Shown piece after piece: positions 37,775 to 47,910 of a stretch of 64,000 bases of DNA. A program made the position numbers and the translations under genes. The stretch covers positions 3,286,001-3,350,000 of the forward strand of contig NZ_BIFS01000001.1 of the NCBI RefSeq assembly GCF_003967555.1, read 5' to 3'. The notes beneath the pieces are model-generated. The model did no database searches. It saw only the letters and a program-made list of their open reading frames with translations, and was not told the DNA's origin. Each line of letters opens with the position of its first letter. The stretch's first letter is position 1. Source of the DNA: Dictyobacter kobayashii. Lineage in GTDB: Bacteria; Chloroflexota; Ktedonobacteria; Ktedonobacterales; Ktedonobacteraceae.

Positions 37775-38454
37775 ATGAAGCGTTGTAAGAATTGCCAGTA
37801 TGAAAATGCTCCTGAAAGTATGTATTGCGAACGGTGCGGGGCCTCGCTGGATAATGATTATACCACTATCGAGTACACAACCCCTGCGCAGTCAATGTAT
37901 AGAACCGTCAAGAGTGAGACCCTGGTACCGCCGCCGCCGCCACCTCCAGACATATTAGCGGCTTATCCTCCACCACAACAAGGCAACAACTATGGCTATC
38001 CTATGTCTAATAACGCCCCTATGCCTATGACTTTGCCGCTACAGTTCCTGTCTCTCCTGAGACCACAAATGAACGCAGTACCATTGGTTCCGTTATCAGC
38101 AGCCTTCTCTATCTATGGGGTATTTTCTGGGCGGCCTTTGGCTTATTTGGTACCTTCTCCGCAACTTTGACCCCGAATGTTGATGCCGTGATACTTGTGG
38201 GCGTCTTTATTATCGGAATTATTGTACTGATTCTATTACTTATTTTTTATAAAGAGGCGCGTATACGGAGCCGGTGGCGGCTGATATGGACTCTCGTCGC
38301 TTCGGTATTAGATTTTCTGGTGTTGATAGCCGCGGAAGGGCTGGTGATGATCCAGCATCTACCATCCTCAGTAGAGCCAGCTGTCACTGACTACTATCTC
38401 GGCATACCGCTCTGTCTCTATGGCTTTGTCGTTGCTGTGCTGGCTTTCCTTTAA
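37775..38454 (+). CDS. Zinc-ribbon membrane protein, frameshifted
   Basis: An N-terminal zinc ribbon (MKRCKNCQYENAPESMYCERCG), then a proline-rich linker (seven consecutive prolines) and, in the next frame, three or four membrane helices (SVISSLLYLWGIFWAAFGLFG, VDAVILVGVFIIGIIVLILL, LIWTLVASVLDFLVLIAA, LCLYGFVVAVLAFL). The first frame loses sense after APMPMT and stops at 38170. Restoring one T in ACTTTGCC (38032-38034) gives a continuous protein of about 227 residues. The start may be the ATG at 37775 (after AGGAG) or 37754. The function is unknown; this layout is common in Ktedonobacteria. Confidence 0.7.
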
Positions 38455-38510
38455 TATTGTAGAGTATATTGTATTGTTATTCCGTCTCGGGATGCTTACC
38501 TCACAGGTTT

Positions 38511-38564
38511 CATAGAGGTGTGGTAGAAATTGCGCAGATACACAATTTCTACCACACCTCTATG
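38511..38564. terminator. Long stem-loop, 22 perfect bp
   Basis: Arms 38511-38532 and 38543-38564 are exact complements, followed by a short T-run (ATTTTTG). The apex GTAGAAATTG resembles those at 25147 and 54756. The rest of 38565-38967 shows no gene. Confidence 0.8.
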
Positions 38565-38967
38565 ATTTTTGAGTGCCACAGGCGCGAACCATCCTCATAA
38601 GCTTCCTCGCTCCAGTCTAATGAGTGAAATTCCACATTTCTAGAAATATCTTCATCTTTTGCCGATACATTTTTCGATTTTTTGATGGAGTCTTACTCGC
38701 TTTGAAATAGATATTTCGCCGCTTATCAAGCTTATAAGCAGTGCTGAGATCACCTTTTTATCAAAAAAATAAATGAGTATCTGTATAATTGTGCGCCTTC
38801 GAGAGGATTTGGCATGATTCTTGCAAAGTAGTAATAGTGAGAGAGCAATGTACAAAACATTGAAGGTCTACCTATTCAAACAGATAGGCTGGAGGTAGCC
38901 AGCAATAGAGTTTTCTTGGAGTTGTGTGTATTGCACTATGATGCGTGATCAGAAGGAGTTAGGTGGT

Positions 38968-39974
38968 ATGGCGGCAAGAACAATCAACGCAACAAAAAAT
39001 ATCGAGACGCGGGTTTCTGAAAAAGTAGAAAAGAAACGCCGGACCAAAGAAGTCGTTTTTGATGAGGCTCCGCTAGAAGACGAAAAAGATTTCTTCTATG
39101 ATACTGACGAAGAGCTACAAGATATAGAAGAAGACCAGCGTATGGCAGTGGATGATGCCGTAAAGCAATATTTAAAAGAAATAGGTATGTATCCTTTGTT
39201 GACATCTGAGCAAGAATTGCAATTAGCCGAGCGGGTTTCACGTGGAGATCTGCGGGCGCGCCAACATCTTATCGAGGCTAACCTGCGCTTAGTTGTAAGT
39301 ATTGCCAAGCGTTATTCAAATCAAGGCCTGCCATTATTGGACCTCATCCAGGAAGGTAATATTGGTTTAATGCGGGCAACGCAAAAGTTCGATTATCAGC
39401 GAGGATTTCGTTTTAGCACCTATGCGACCTGGTGGATTCGGCAGGCCATCAGCCGTGCGATTGCGGAACATTCACGCAGTATTCATATTCCAGTGCATGT
39501 CGTAGAACTTATTTATAAAATCAAGCGCATTGCCCGTCGTATGTATCAAGAACAGGGGATTGAGCCCTTACCAGAGCAGATTGCAGCGGAAATGGGTTTA
39601 CCGCGTGAGCGGATTGTGGAATTGCTCAATGCATCCGAACAGCCGATCTCCCTGGATGCCCCGATGGCTGACGATGAAGAGTATCACCTGGCCGACGCCA
39701 TCGAAAATACCAACACAACTGTTCCCATCGACCAGACCGCCAACCAGTTACTCCAATCCCAGATCGAGCAGGCCCTGACCGTGCTCAGTCCTCGTGAACG
39801 CACCATTATAGAGATGCGCTATGGACTTAAAGAAGGACACTCACTCTCCCTGGACGAGGTCGGTACTATTTTTCGTCTGACCCGTGAGCGTATCCGCCAG
39901 ATTGAAGTTAAAGCGCTGCGCAAGCTACGTTACCCAGAACGCTACGAGGGGTACGCGAACTTGCCAGGGCGTAA
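38968..39974 (+). CDS. Sigma-70 family primary-type sigma factor (RpoD/SigA-like), frameshifted near the end
   Basis: Directs RNA polymerase to promoters. Region 1.2 ([17 protein letters not shown]), region 2 ([48 protein letters not shown]), region 3 and region 4 ([39 protein letters not shown]) are all present. I choose ATG 38968 ([11 protein letters not shown]) after AAGGAG. The open frame runs on to 40092 with a hydrophobic tail, but that tail is encoded across a terminator hairpin. Restoring one G in the run 39948-39951 gives [10 protein letters not shown] and a stop at 39974. Length is then about 336 residues; there is no long region 1.1. A membrane-anchored form is unlikely. Confidence 0.85.
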
Positions 39975-40037
39975 TGTATTTCCCTGGCTGTCAGTAGCCC
40001 TATTTTTATCATTATGTTTCAGCGCATATTTTGCTGT

Positions 40038-40077
40038 AAAAGAGCTTTCCACCTCGGCCTGGAAAGCTCTTTTTACG
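40038..40077 (+). terminator. Terminator after sigma factor gene
   Basis: A 14-bp stem (AAAAGAGCTTTCCA and its complement) around CTCGGCC-type loop, then a T-run. It would lie inside the unrestored sigma reading frame. Confidence 0.88.
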
Positions 40078-40224
40078 TATTACAGGGGTTAGCAAGCGCA
40101 TCTAAAAGTCCTGTTATATCGTATGTGTAAAAGATACAATATTAACTCTTCGTAAGAACCTCCGTCACATAGAGGAGGCAAAGAATCGCCCGCCAGGGTG
40201 ATGATACTAGAAGGATATCTACTC

Positions 40225-41187
40225 ATGGAATACCGCCATTTAGGACGTGCTGGCGTAAAAGTCAGTGCTGTTTCTCTTGGAAGCTGGTTGACCTACGGCA
40301 ACTCAACCGAAGAACAGACCGCGATCGATTGTATCCATCGTGCTTATGAAAGCGGAGTAAACTTCTTTGATACCGCTAATGTTTACAACCGTGGCGAAGC
40401 CGAGAAAGTCGTTGGACGCGGACTGAGCGAGTATCGCCGTGATTCATATGTGCTGGCCACCAAAGTATTTTTCCCGATGGGCGATGGCCCTAACGATCGC
40501 GGGCTTTCGCGTAAACATATCATCGAGCAGTGTAACGCCAGCTTGAAGCGACTGGGCACTGATTATATCGACCTGTATCAATGCCATCGCTATGATCCTG
40601 AGACCCCGATCGATGAGGTATTGCGTGCGCTGGACGACCTGGTTACCCAGGGTAAAGTATTATATGTTGGTGTCTCAGAATGGTCGGCGACCAATATTGC
40701 CGATGCCGTTTACACCGCTCGCGAAATGAATCTGGACAAGATCGTTTCTAACCAGCCAATCTATAACATGTTAAATCGCTATATTGAGCGTGATGTGATC
40801 CCATTGTGCGAGCGCGAAGGTATTGGACAGGTTGTCTTCTCCCCATTAGCGCAGGGAGTGTTGACAGGTAAATACAAGTCGGGTCAGCAGCCTGGAGCCG
40901 ATACACGTGCGGGCAACAGCCAGATCAACGGTTTCATGGGCGACATGATGAATGACAAAACCCTGACAGCGGTTCAGGAATTGCAGAAACTGGCTAATGA
41001 GGGTGGCTACAAAGTCAGCCAGCTGGCTCTGGCCTGGATTCTGCGCCAGAAGAATGTCAGCTCGACTATCATTGGTGCATCGCGTCCAGCCCAGGTTGAA
41101 GAGAACGTCAAGGCCGCTGATATCAAACTAAGCGACAGTGATCTGCAACGCATCGACTCCATCCTTGAAGGCGTTGTACATTACTAA
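40225..41187 (+). CDS. Aldo/keto reductase (potassium-channel beta-subunit/YghZ-like)
   Basis: A 320-residue NADPH-dependent oxidoreductase with a TIM-barrel pattern: MEYRHLGRAGVKVSAVSLGS, catalytic Asp and Tyr in FFDTANVYNRGEAEKVVG, Lys in LATKVFF, and His in LYQCHRYDPETP. The C-terminal cofactor region reads VSSTIIGASRPAQVEENVKA. The ATG at 40225 follows AAGGAT. A GTG/ATG further upstream (40198/40201) adds nothing conserved. The substrate is unknown. The gene is monocistronic with its own terminator. Confidence 0.9.
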   Translation: MEYRHLGRAGVKVSAVSLGSWLTYGNSTEEQTAIDCIHRAYESGVNFFDTANVYNRGEAEKVVGRGLSEYRRDSYVLATKVFFPMGDGPNDRGLSRKHIIEQCNASLKRLGTDYIDLYQCHRYDPETPIDEVLRALDDLVTQGKVLYVGVSEWSATNIADAVYTAREMNLDKIVSNQPIYNMLNRYIERDVIPLCEREGIGQVVFSPLAQGVLTGKYKSGQQPGADTRAGNSQINGFMGDMMNDKTLTAVQELQKLANEGGYKVSQLALAWILRQKNVSSTIIGASRPAQVEENVKAADIKLSDSDLQRIDSILEGVVHY

Positions 41188-41247
41188 GATTGACGAGGAT
41201 CATAAATAAGCAAGCAATAAATAATATATTAAATGTCATTTTCGCAT

Positions 41248-41294
41248 GAATGGACCTGCTGTTTTAGGATATTACTGAAACAGCAGGTTCATTC
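41248..41294. terminator. Stem-loop after aldo/keto reductase
   Basis: A 17-bp stem (GAATGGACCTGCTGTTT and complement, one G-T), loop 13 bases. Confidence 0.7.
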
Positions 41295-41399
41295 GTGTTC
41301 CTTCCCCGACATCTCCCTGTTCCTGACACATCAATGTGTATAAATCAGTCTGAATATGGCATTTTAGAAACGGTTTATACTGACTAAAAAGCACAAGAA

Positions 41400-42881
41400 G
41401 TGTGTTACAAAAGAGTGGATGGTGTTGATGTGGGAGATGAACGCAGCTTTTCCTCAATCCTGGCGCTTATAGGTCAGAGAATGCATAGCGCAGGCCAGTC
41501 AATCAGCCAATTTTTGGATGATGGCAAGCACAAAAACTCCATTCCCGTCCTGGATGGAGTTCGTGGGATTGCCTGTCTGTCAATTATCACGTTCCACATG
41601 AATCTGATTGCCCGTTTCAATGGCATATGGACTCCAGCGCTAGATGGGCCGGGGGCATTTGCCAGTGCGGCCTCGCTCTTTGGAGAAGCGGGCGTAATAC
41701 TCTTCTTTGTCTTATCTGGTTTTCTCTTATTTCTGCCCTATTGCCGTGCTATGTTAACGGATACCCCCTGGCCTTCTGTGAGACGTTTCTATCTTCGCCG
41801 TGCTTTTCGCATTTTTCCTGGTTATTATGTTGCCTTATTCTTGATGCTCATCTTTCTAAGTCCGGAATATCTCAATTGGAGCCATCTCCACGCCGTCTGG
41901 CTATTTATCACTTTCCGCATGGACTTTCCACTAACCTTTCAGTTAGTCAATGCACCATTCTGGACGCTGGCGTTGGAATTTCAATATTATCTGGTTTTGC
42001 CGTGGTTGGCGCTGGCAATCGCATGCCTGGTGCGCAGAGGGAAGCAACGCGGGCGTTTAATAAAGCTAGCTGGGTGTCTACTGTTGCTGTTTGTTTATGG
42101 GGTAGGAACGCGTTACTGGATGATTGTACTTGGGGGAGAGGGTCCGCTGAGCCAGATTTTCTCGCCCTTCTGGCTTGAACAGTTAAAACTTTATAGCTAT
42201 GGTTCTGTCGGCAAAGACTATGAAGTCTTTGCCAGTGGCATGCTAGTTGCTGGTATCTATAGCTACACACACATTATTGCTCCCATTGGTCGTCTCAGCC
42301 ACCTGATCCGTCGTCTCAGCCCATTTCTTTTCTTACTTGGACTGACCCTGCTATACATGATCAGCCTCTGGCACTTTTATCTACTTTTTCCTGGCAAAAC
42401 GTTACACTTTCTGGACCCCTATAAAGAATCTCTGTACTATTACAAAGATATTTTCCAACCACTCCTTTATGGCATCAGTTTTGCACTATGCATTCAAGGT
42501 CTACTCTATGGAGCGACCTGGCTTAAACGCCCCTTTGAATGGGGACCGCTGCGTTGGACGGGCTTGATTTCCTATAGTTTGTATATCTGGCATTACTCTA
42601 TTTGCTTACTGTTTATTGGGTATTGCTTGCCAAGATTTCAGCCCTTGAACTGGGGTCAGCCAGCGTTATTTACAGTGGATTGGTTATGGATCCTCATCAC
42701 GGCATTTCCATTGTCGATTGTGCTTTATAAGGTCGTGGAGATACCTGGGATGCGTCTGGGGGAAAAAATCTGTAAACGTTTTGAGCGGCCGAAGAAATAT
42801 GCTCCTGGCACAGAAGAGCCATTGCCCGCAGAGGTCGCCGCAAGAGGGCATCAAAGCATTGCTGTTGATAACAAAGCCTGA
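41400..42881 (+). CDS. Acyltransferase 3 family (OafA/YrhL-like) membrane protein
   Basis: About 493 residues with some ten membrane helices. The N-terminal motif LDGVRGIACLSIITFHMN carries the catalytic-site His, and RRAFRIFPGYYVAL is the family's second conserved block. Such proteins move acyl groups to surface polysaccharides, lipids or peptidoglycan at the membrane. A helical terminal tail (about 35 residues) is cytoplasmic. The start is uncertain: the frame opens with GTG at 41400 without a clear ribosome site, with other GTGs at 41415 and 41430 and the first in-frame ATG at 41481-41484. No sugar genes adjoin it. Confidence 0.82.
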   Translation: MCYKRVDGVDVGDERSFSSILALIGQRMHSAGQSISQFLDDGKHKNSIPVLDGVRGIACLSIITFHMNLIARFNGIWTPALDGPGAFASAASLFGEAGVILFFVLSGFLLFLPYCRAMLTDTPWPSVRRFYLRRAFRIFPGYYVALFLMLIFLSPEYLNWSHLHAVWLFITFRMDFPLTFQLVNAPFWTLALEFQYYLVLPWLALAIACLVRRGKQRGRLIKLAGCLLLLFVYGVGTRYWMIVLGGEGPLSQIFSPFWLEQLKLYSYGSVGKDYEVFASGMLVAGIYSYTHIIAPIGRLSHLIRRLSPFLFLLGLTLLYMISLWHFYLLFPGKTLHFLDPYKESLYYYKDIFQPLLYGISFALCIQGLLYGATWLKRPFEWGPLRWTGLISYSLYIWHYSICLLFIGYCLPRFQPLNWGQPALFTVDWLWILITAFPLSIVLYKVVEIPGMRLGEKICKRFERPKKYAPGTEEPLPAEVAARGHQSIAVDNKA

Positions 42882-42922
42882 CCAGCCAAACTTTATTCCC
42901 CATCTCTACATGATAAATGCTG

Positions 42923-42946
42923 GAAGACCGCCTCGTCGCGGTCTTC
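42923..42946. terminator. Hairpin after acyltransferase
   Basis: Nine-bp perfect stem GAAGACCGC with CTCGTC loop, followed by TAGTATTTT. Confidence 0.65.
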
Positions 42947-43049
42947 TAGTATTTTGCATGCAGCCTGACACTATGCAGGAGGGCAGGTGCAGATACTCGA
43001 TCTTCTCATACTGGCATCCTGATGTAGGAAGCAGCGAGAAAGGGTTATC

Positions 43050-44186
43050 TTATTGTGGTGTACCCACAATAGAGTCCGGCGAGCAGTGCAACATCGTGCG
43101 TTGCATTAGATAATTAGTAACCGCCTGAACGCTCTTCGTCTCATCATAAACCGCGATCTGGCGGTCAGCTCCTGTCCCATAGGGATCATCCAATAGGGCC
43201 CGAAGATAGTTAACTTCGCGCCGAATATCCAATTGGTCTACGACATCCTCAACAAAATCCAGCGTCTCGTGTAGCGATTCACGCATGGTCAGGCGGCGAT
43301 TTTGATGGAAATCAACAATTATCGCGTCCAACCCATAGCGTGCTGCCTTCCATTTATTTTCTTCGATATAGTTATTAGGCAGCACTGTCGTTGACATATT
43401 ATGCTCATAGAGCCAGGTCAATTTGCAGACCAATGCCTGACAGAGAGCCGCGATCGCCATAGTATCTTCGAACGTAGAGGGCATATCGCAGACACGAAAT
43501 TCAATTGTATCGAAGAAAGGATGAGGGCGAATGTCCCACCAGATCTTCTTGGCATTATCAATGCAGCCATTGCGCATCAGGCTAGATACGTAACAATCAA
43601 AATCCGTGGTGGAAGAAAAGAGATTGGGAATACCGGAGCGAGGGAAGCGCTTCCAAACAATAGAGCGATAAGATTTGAGACCTGTATTGCGATCGATCCA
43701 AAAAGGAGAATTAGAAGAAAGCGCGAGCAGATGAGGAATCCAGGTACGCAATTGGTTCATCAGTGGCACCGCCAGCTCATGATCATCGATGCCAACGTGG
43801 ACATGCAGGCCGCAGATCAAAATTGAGCGACCAACATCCTGGAACTCATCTTCAAGTTCCTCATAACGTTGATTGATAGTACGTAGTTGATCACTCCAAT
43901 GTGCGCTGGGGTGAGTACCGGCACTGATCATCGCCAGCCCTTCACCTTCCAGGATCTGCGCCAACTTTATACGGCGTGCAGACAGATCTTGACGCAAAGC
44001 ATGAATATCCTTACATACTACTGTAATAATCTCTACCATGGATTGCAGCATCTCAGCCTTTATTTGCTCTCCAAAGATTGGAATGCCCTTATCTAGAACG
44101 GTATGCACATGAGATGCCAGTTGTCCTGTATTTTTGTCGACCATTTGAAACTCTTCTTCGACGCCAAGAGTAAAACGTGGTGACAT
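43050..44186 (-). CDS. YbdK-type carboxylate-amine ligase (GCS2 family), copy 2
   Basis: A 378-residue paralogue of the protein at 13961-15073. It starts RFTLGVEEEFQMVDKNTG and has HVHVGIDDHELAVPLMN and DIRPHPFFDTIEFRVCDMP. The start ATG lies six bases after AAAGGAG. The two copies share the catalytic layout but differ throughout, so they are old duplicates or independent gains. Both lie in short transcripts without thiol-related genes, so the product is unclear. Confidence 0.88.
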   Translation of the reverse strand: MSPRFTLGVEEEFQMVDKNTGQLASHVHTVLDKGIPIFGEQIKAEMLQSMVEIITVVCKDIHALRQDLSARRIKLAQILEGEGLAMISAGTHPSAHWSDQLRTINQRYEELEDEFQDVGRSILICGLHVHVGIDDHELAVPLMNQLRTWIPHLLALSSNSPFWIDRNTGLKSYRSIVWKRFPRSGIPNLFSSTTDFDCYVSSLMRNGCIDNAKKIWWDIRPHPFFDTIEFRVCDMPSTFEDTMAIAALCQALVCKLTWLYEHNMSTTVLPNNYIEENKWKAARYGLDAIIVDFHQNRRLTMRESLHETLDFVEDVVDQLDIRREVNYLRALLDDPYGTGADRQIAVYDETKSVQAVTNYLMQRTMLHCSPDSIVGTPQ

Positions 44187-44507
44187 CGCTTTCTCCTTTC
44201 GGATAATATCAGCGTGCAGGTGTCGAGCGAATATACATGGGGCCGCCTACAGGAGAAGAAGAACCCAGGGAAAAACGGAAGTGAGAAGCTGCGGCAGAAA
44301 AGATAACAGCAGCTACCGCTGGCGGGAGAGTGTATGGTTGTAGCGGCCATTGTGCGCGCTTGCGCCAGACCAGCATAAAAGCACCTCTGAAAGAACGCTT
44401 TCAAGCATAGGTTGCACTAGATCAGGCACTACACTAAAAAAGTATTGGGACTTATAGCGTACACAAGGGCCCTATATATGTCAAGGGGGTAAAGCAGCAC
44501 AAAACGA

Positions 44508-44894
44508 TCACAATTTGAAGGCAAACGGCAGCAGATCTGAGACCTGGAAATCCTGGTCGCAGCCATCAATATAAATTGTTGCTCGAGGGGCCAGATCAGC
44601 GATCCATTGGCGGCAAGCGCCACAGGGCATACGCTCATAGTCAGGAGCTTCAGCGGGGGCATCGATACAGGCAATCGCAATCTGAGTAATATTTTTTGCC
44701 TGGGCCGTCACTGCGGCTGAAAGGGCTGAGCGCTCAGCGCACAAAGTCAGGCCAAAGCTAGAGATCTCAATATTCACGCCAACATAAAGCTGCCCATCTG
44801 CCACCAGGGCTGCTCCCACTCGAAAATGAGAATAAGGACAATGTGCTCCGCGAGCTGTTTCGCGAGCCAGGGCTAACAGCGTTTCTTTTTCCAT
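44508..44894 (-). CDS. cdd: Cytidine deaminase
   Basis: Deaminates cytidine or deoxycytidine in pyrimidine salvage. The 128-residue, tetrameric-type enzyme has YSHFRVGAALV, the zinc and catalytic motif TLCAERSAL (Cys-Ala-Glu) and the second zinc pair PCGACRQ. ATG 44894 is preferred over a TTG six bases upstream. It is separated by about 320 bases from the ligase gene, and the next plus-strand gene is divergent. Confidence 0.95.
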   Translation of the reverse strand: MEKETLLALARETARGAHCPYSHFRVGAALVADGQLYVGVNIEISSFGLTLCAERSALSAAVTAQAKNITQIAIACIDAPAEAPDYERMPCGACRQWIADLAPRATIYIDGCDQDFQVSDLLPFAFKL

Positions 44895-45294
44895 CAACAA
44901 CTCATCTTTCTATCCTATCTTCATTGCGCTCGCTTTCCTGTTTCAGCATTTTGTTTTCTCAAGCCCACAGAAGCCTATGCATCAGATGCATATTTACGCG
45001 CTGCTACAATCTAACTCTTTTGCCAACCTACGTCAAGCCGATCATTACTATCCATTACTTCAGTATGACCAGGGGTGTTTTATAGAGAGATATAGAACAT
45101 AATTTTGTCGTTCTATAGCCCATTTTGTATCATAATGTTACTGAGCTTTATTCCATCCCGTTACTACAAACGGATACATATCTAGAACTTATTTTTTTAT
45201 ATGGCAATGCTAAGATCATAGCGGCATTGACGATTGCTTTCATAGCATATCGGTACATCCTAGTATTGTAATGTAGGACGAGTAGGAGGCTGAA
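44895..45294. other. Divergent intergenic region
   Basis: AT-rich spacer between cdd and the response-regulator gene. No coding frame or RNA structure that I can support. Confidence 0.35.
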
Positions 45295-45993
45295 TTGAAA
45301 ATCATGGTGGCGGATGATGACCGCGACATGGTAGACATGCTAAGCTACTGGCTCAAAGGCCACGGCTATGATGTTGTCCGAGCATTTGATGGGGAACAAG
45401 CGATCAAGCGATGGAGGGAAACCTTACCAGATCTGGTAATTTTAGATATTCAGATGCCCAAGCTTGATGGCTTTGAAGTTTGCCGCCAGATGCGTACCGA
45501 AACAAACTCCATGGTAATGATCTTGACTGCGCACGACCGTGAAGATGACGAGGTAAGAGGCCTGGAAATGGGGGCAGACGATTATCTGCGCAAACCTTTT
45601 AGTCCGCGGCAATTGCTGGCTCGCATTAAGGCAGTGATGCGGCGTGCTTCCAACACCCGTGGTCCAGCCGGCTCATCGGCAATCACGGTAGGGCCTGTCA
45701 CGCTCGATGCAATGAGACACGAAGTTACCCGTGACGGAACAAAAGTACGCCTCACACCCACCGAAAGTCGCCTATTGCATTTATTAATTTCGCATACGGG
45801 CCAGGTACTGACCACAGATATGATCATCGAGAGAGTCTGGGGTTATGATGAGGCTGGAGATTCCGGCCTGGTAAAGACGCATATTCGGCACTTACGGCAG
45901 AAGGTTGAGCCTGATCCTAATTCACCTCAATATATCATGACCGTACCAGGTGTAGGCTATACATTTACGGCGCCGATCTCTATAGAACCATAA
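45295..45993 (+). CDS. OmpR/PhoB-family response regulator
   Basis: A 232-residue DNA-binding regulator. The receiver domain (1-120) has the acidic pair in VADDDRD, phosphorylation Asp in LVILDIQMP, Thr in ILTAHD and Lys in YLRKPFS. The winged-helix effector domain (about 135-228) ends IMTVPGVGYTF. The start is the TTG at 45295, five bases after AGGAGG; the ATG at 45304 is too far from it. No histidine kinase lies next to it, so it is an orphan. Confidence 0.93.
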   Translation: MKIMVADDDRDMVDMLSYWLKGHGYDVVRAFDGEQAIKRWRETLPDLVILDIQMPKLDGFEVCRQMRTETNSMVMILTAHDREDDEVRGLEMGADDYLRKPFSPRQLLARIKAVMRRASNTRGPAGSSAITVGPVTLDAMRHEVTRDGTKVRLTPTESRLLHLLISHTGQVLTTDMIIERVWGYDEAGDSGLVKTHIRHLRQKVEPDPNSPQYIMTVPGVGYTFTAPISIEP

Positions 45994-46054
45994 GCAGATT
46001 TTTGTGCAAGCACAAGAGTCGCTCATCCCAATGGCAAGGAAGTCCAGGATGCTT

Positions 46055-46090
46055 ATTGGCACTTGAACTAAAAACCTTGCCAATTTTTTT
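46055..46090 (+). terminator. Terminator after response regulator
   Basis: ATTGGCA pairs with TGCCAAT over a loop of about 16 bases, followed by seven T. Confidence 0.7.
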
Positions 46091-46282
46091 AGCAACCAGG
46101 CGGCATTTGTGGGAACTTAACCGTAACTAGAGCATTTTAACCATACCATAACATAATGCCCAGGCTTTTCGACAGAAATGGCGCCTATACTTAAATCATC
46201 ATCAATGTTCTTGTATCTGTGTGTGCAAATGTAATGGTTATGAGCAAGATACTCTCTGGCTATGCCAGGAAGAGAATAAAGT

Positions 46283-47299
46283 GTGGGCAGTAGAATGACG
46301 CAGAAGAAAAAAGCTGTATCTCTTCAGGCATCGAATATCTCGCAGCTTTCATCCAGGTTAAAACGTCGTGTTGATCCGGCCATGGCGGCCTGCGAGCCAT
46401 GCACATGTGTAGTGTTTGATAAAGTTTTTCCGGCAGGTATAGCAAGACAGGACGAGGGCTATGATGAAGATCAGCGCGTACCTGTTTCACCAGAGCTAAG
46501 CCAGAAAGTTCTGGCGATCTTGAACGAATTTTTACCTGTGCAGGAGCCAATCAGTGTCATTTTGCTGCACATAGTACAGAGAGAAGCTCCTCCACTGGCA
46601 CCTCAATCTGAGGTACTTTATCGGCGGAAACGTTACCATGTCGCGGCAGGTCTATTACATCAAGTACTGACCCATGTGCGGCGCGTCCTACGTGTAGATG
46701 ACAATTTATTCATTCAAGAGGCCTCGGGGGCCGCTATCATTTTCCCGGGAGTAGATCAGGCAGGAAAGCAAAAGATTCTGGAGCGCATCTATCATAGCGT
46801 CTGTTTATTGCAGGCTGAAACAACAGAGCCACCATTGACGAGAGAGACAACGATTGCTCTCGGAGGGGCCACATATCCCAGGTCAATTGCCTCATTTGAG
46901 CAATTCTATTATCAGCTAGGGAATGCCAGATATACACTAACCCTGCGTCCGGCTATTAATGCCCACATTCGAGGTGTCAAGCCGATGCCAGTGGTGGAGC
47001 TTTCGCCGATCTATTTAAGCTATGCACAACACGAGGAGGCTGCCAGAGAACAACGGATACCGTATATGGAATTGCCGCGGGCTCTGCCAGACCGCTTAAC
47101 CCAATTGATTCCCCATCAGGTTGCCTGTGAGCTCTGTTGTGTACCTGTTGGTCAGGAACAACAATGTTTGACTGTCGCTATGCGTGAACCGACTAATGTC
47201 GCAAATATCGCACGCTTACAAGAGTTGACTGGTTGTTCGATTTTTCCTGTGGCTTGTGAAGAACAGGAACTGAACAATTTATTGACCGACGGCTGGTAA
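46283..47299 (+). CDS. Degenerate GGDEF-like domain fused to MshEN (GspE N-terminal) domain
   Basis: A 338-residue protein. About residues 110-240 follow the diguanylate-cyclase fold pattern (LLHQVLTHVRRVLRVDDNLF, then IQEASGAAIIFPGVD, then TIALGGATYP), but the GGDEF motif is replaced by EASGA, so no catalysis is expected. About 260-338 match the MshEN/T2SSE N-terminal domain (LPRALPDRLTQLIPHQVACE, LTVAMREPTNVANIARLQELTG), some versions of which bind cyclic di-GMP. The start is uncertain (GTG 46283 or ATG 46295). There is no secretion gene nearby. The domain reading is by pattern only. Confidence 0.65.
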   Translation: MGSRMTQKKKAVSLQASNISQLSSRLKRRVDPAMAACEPCTCVVFDKVFPAGIARQDEGYDEDQRVPVSPELSQKVLAILNEFLPVQEPISVILLHIVQREAPPLAPQSEVLYRRKRYHVAAGLLHQVLTHVRRVLRVDDNLFIQEASGAAIIFPGVDQAGKQKILERIYHSVCLLQAETTEPPLTRETTIALGGATYPRSIASFEQFYYQLGNARYTLTLRPAINAHIRGVKPMPVVELSPIYLSYAQHEEAAREQRIPYMELPRALPDRLTQLIPHQVACELCCVPVGQEQQCLTVAMREPTNVANIARLQELTGCSIFPVACEEQELNNLLTDGW

Positions 47300-47627
47300 A
47301 AAAATCTTAACATCATATAATAAAAGAAGGGAGAGAGCACTAAAACACGATAGAGCAAAATGAAACGTTACGAAACTTCATGTTATGAGTAATAAAACAA
47401 AGAAGGTTGTTAAATCCTGAGCCGTGTGGATTGGTAGGTAGTGAATATCGAACCAGGCTACGATTAAAATTAACCAGATCGCAACTATTCCTTAACATGA
47501 AAGCGTATCAACATTGGTTACTATAACATGCAATGAGACAATAACAGCATCATTAGTAATGTTCTCAGCGCTACATTGTTAGTGTCAAGTGCACTTATTT
47601 ATTAGTTTATTTTTAAGGAGAGGATCC
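47300..47627. other. Gap without recognised gene
   Basis: AT-rich, with no protein-like frame or strong structure seen. Confidence 0.35.
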
Positions 47628-47843
47628 ATGGTCGTACAGATGCTTCAGGAAGATGTTCTGCTGACTTTCAAAGAAGCAATGAGTTACCTGCGTGTTAGCC
47701 GCTCAACTCTTTATCGCCTCATGTGGTCAGGACAGCTTACTGGACATAAGGTTGGGAGTACCTGGCGCTTTTATCGCGAAGATCTCCGTGCCTGTGTCGG
47801 GCGTGAGGTTCCTATGGCGACGGTATCAAATTCTGCTAATTAA
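47628..47843 (+). CDS. Excisionase-family helix-turn-helix protein (BldC-like)
   Basis: A 71-residue DNA-binding protein with the MerR-like winged helix of excisionases: LLTFKEAMSYLRVSRSTLYRLMWSGQLTGHKVGSTWRFYREDL (in two parts, the recognition helix SRSTLYRLMWSG and the wing HKVGSTWRF). The ATG at 47628 follows AAGGAGAGG. No integrase is near, so a BldC-type regulator fits better than a phage excisionase. Confidence 0.85.
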   Translation: MVVQMLQEDVLLTFKEAMSYLRVSRSTLYRLMWSGQLTGHKVGSTWRFYREDLRACVGREVPMATVSNSAN

Positions 47844-47910
47844 TTATTTATCTCTCCATTTTATACGTTATATCAGAAAATACCTATCTCGTTCATAGAG
47901 AACTTACAAA

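Noticed and set aside
39951..40092. Membrane-anchored tail on the sigma factor
   Set aside because: The hydrophobic tail is translated through a clear terminator stem (40038-40073). One missing G in 39948-39951 restores a normal end ([10 protein letters not shown]) and a stop at 39974.
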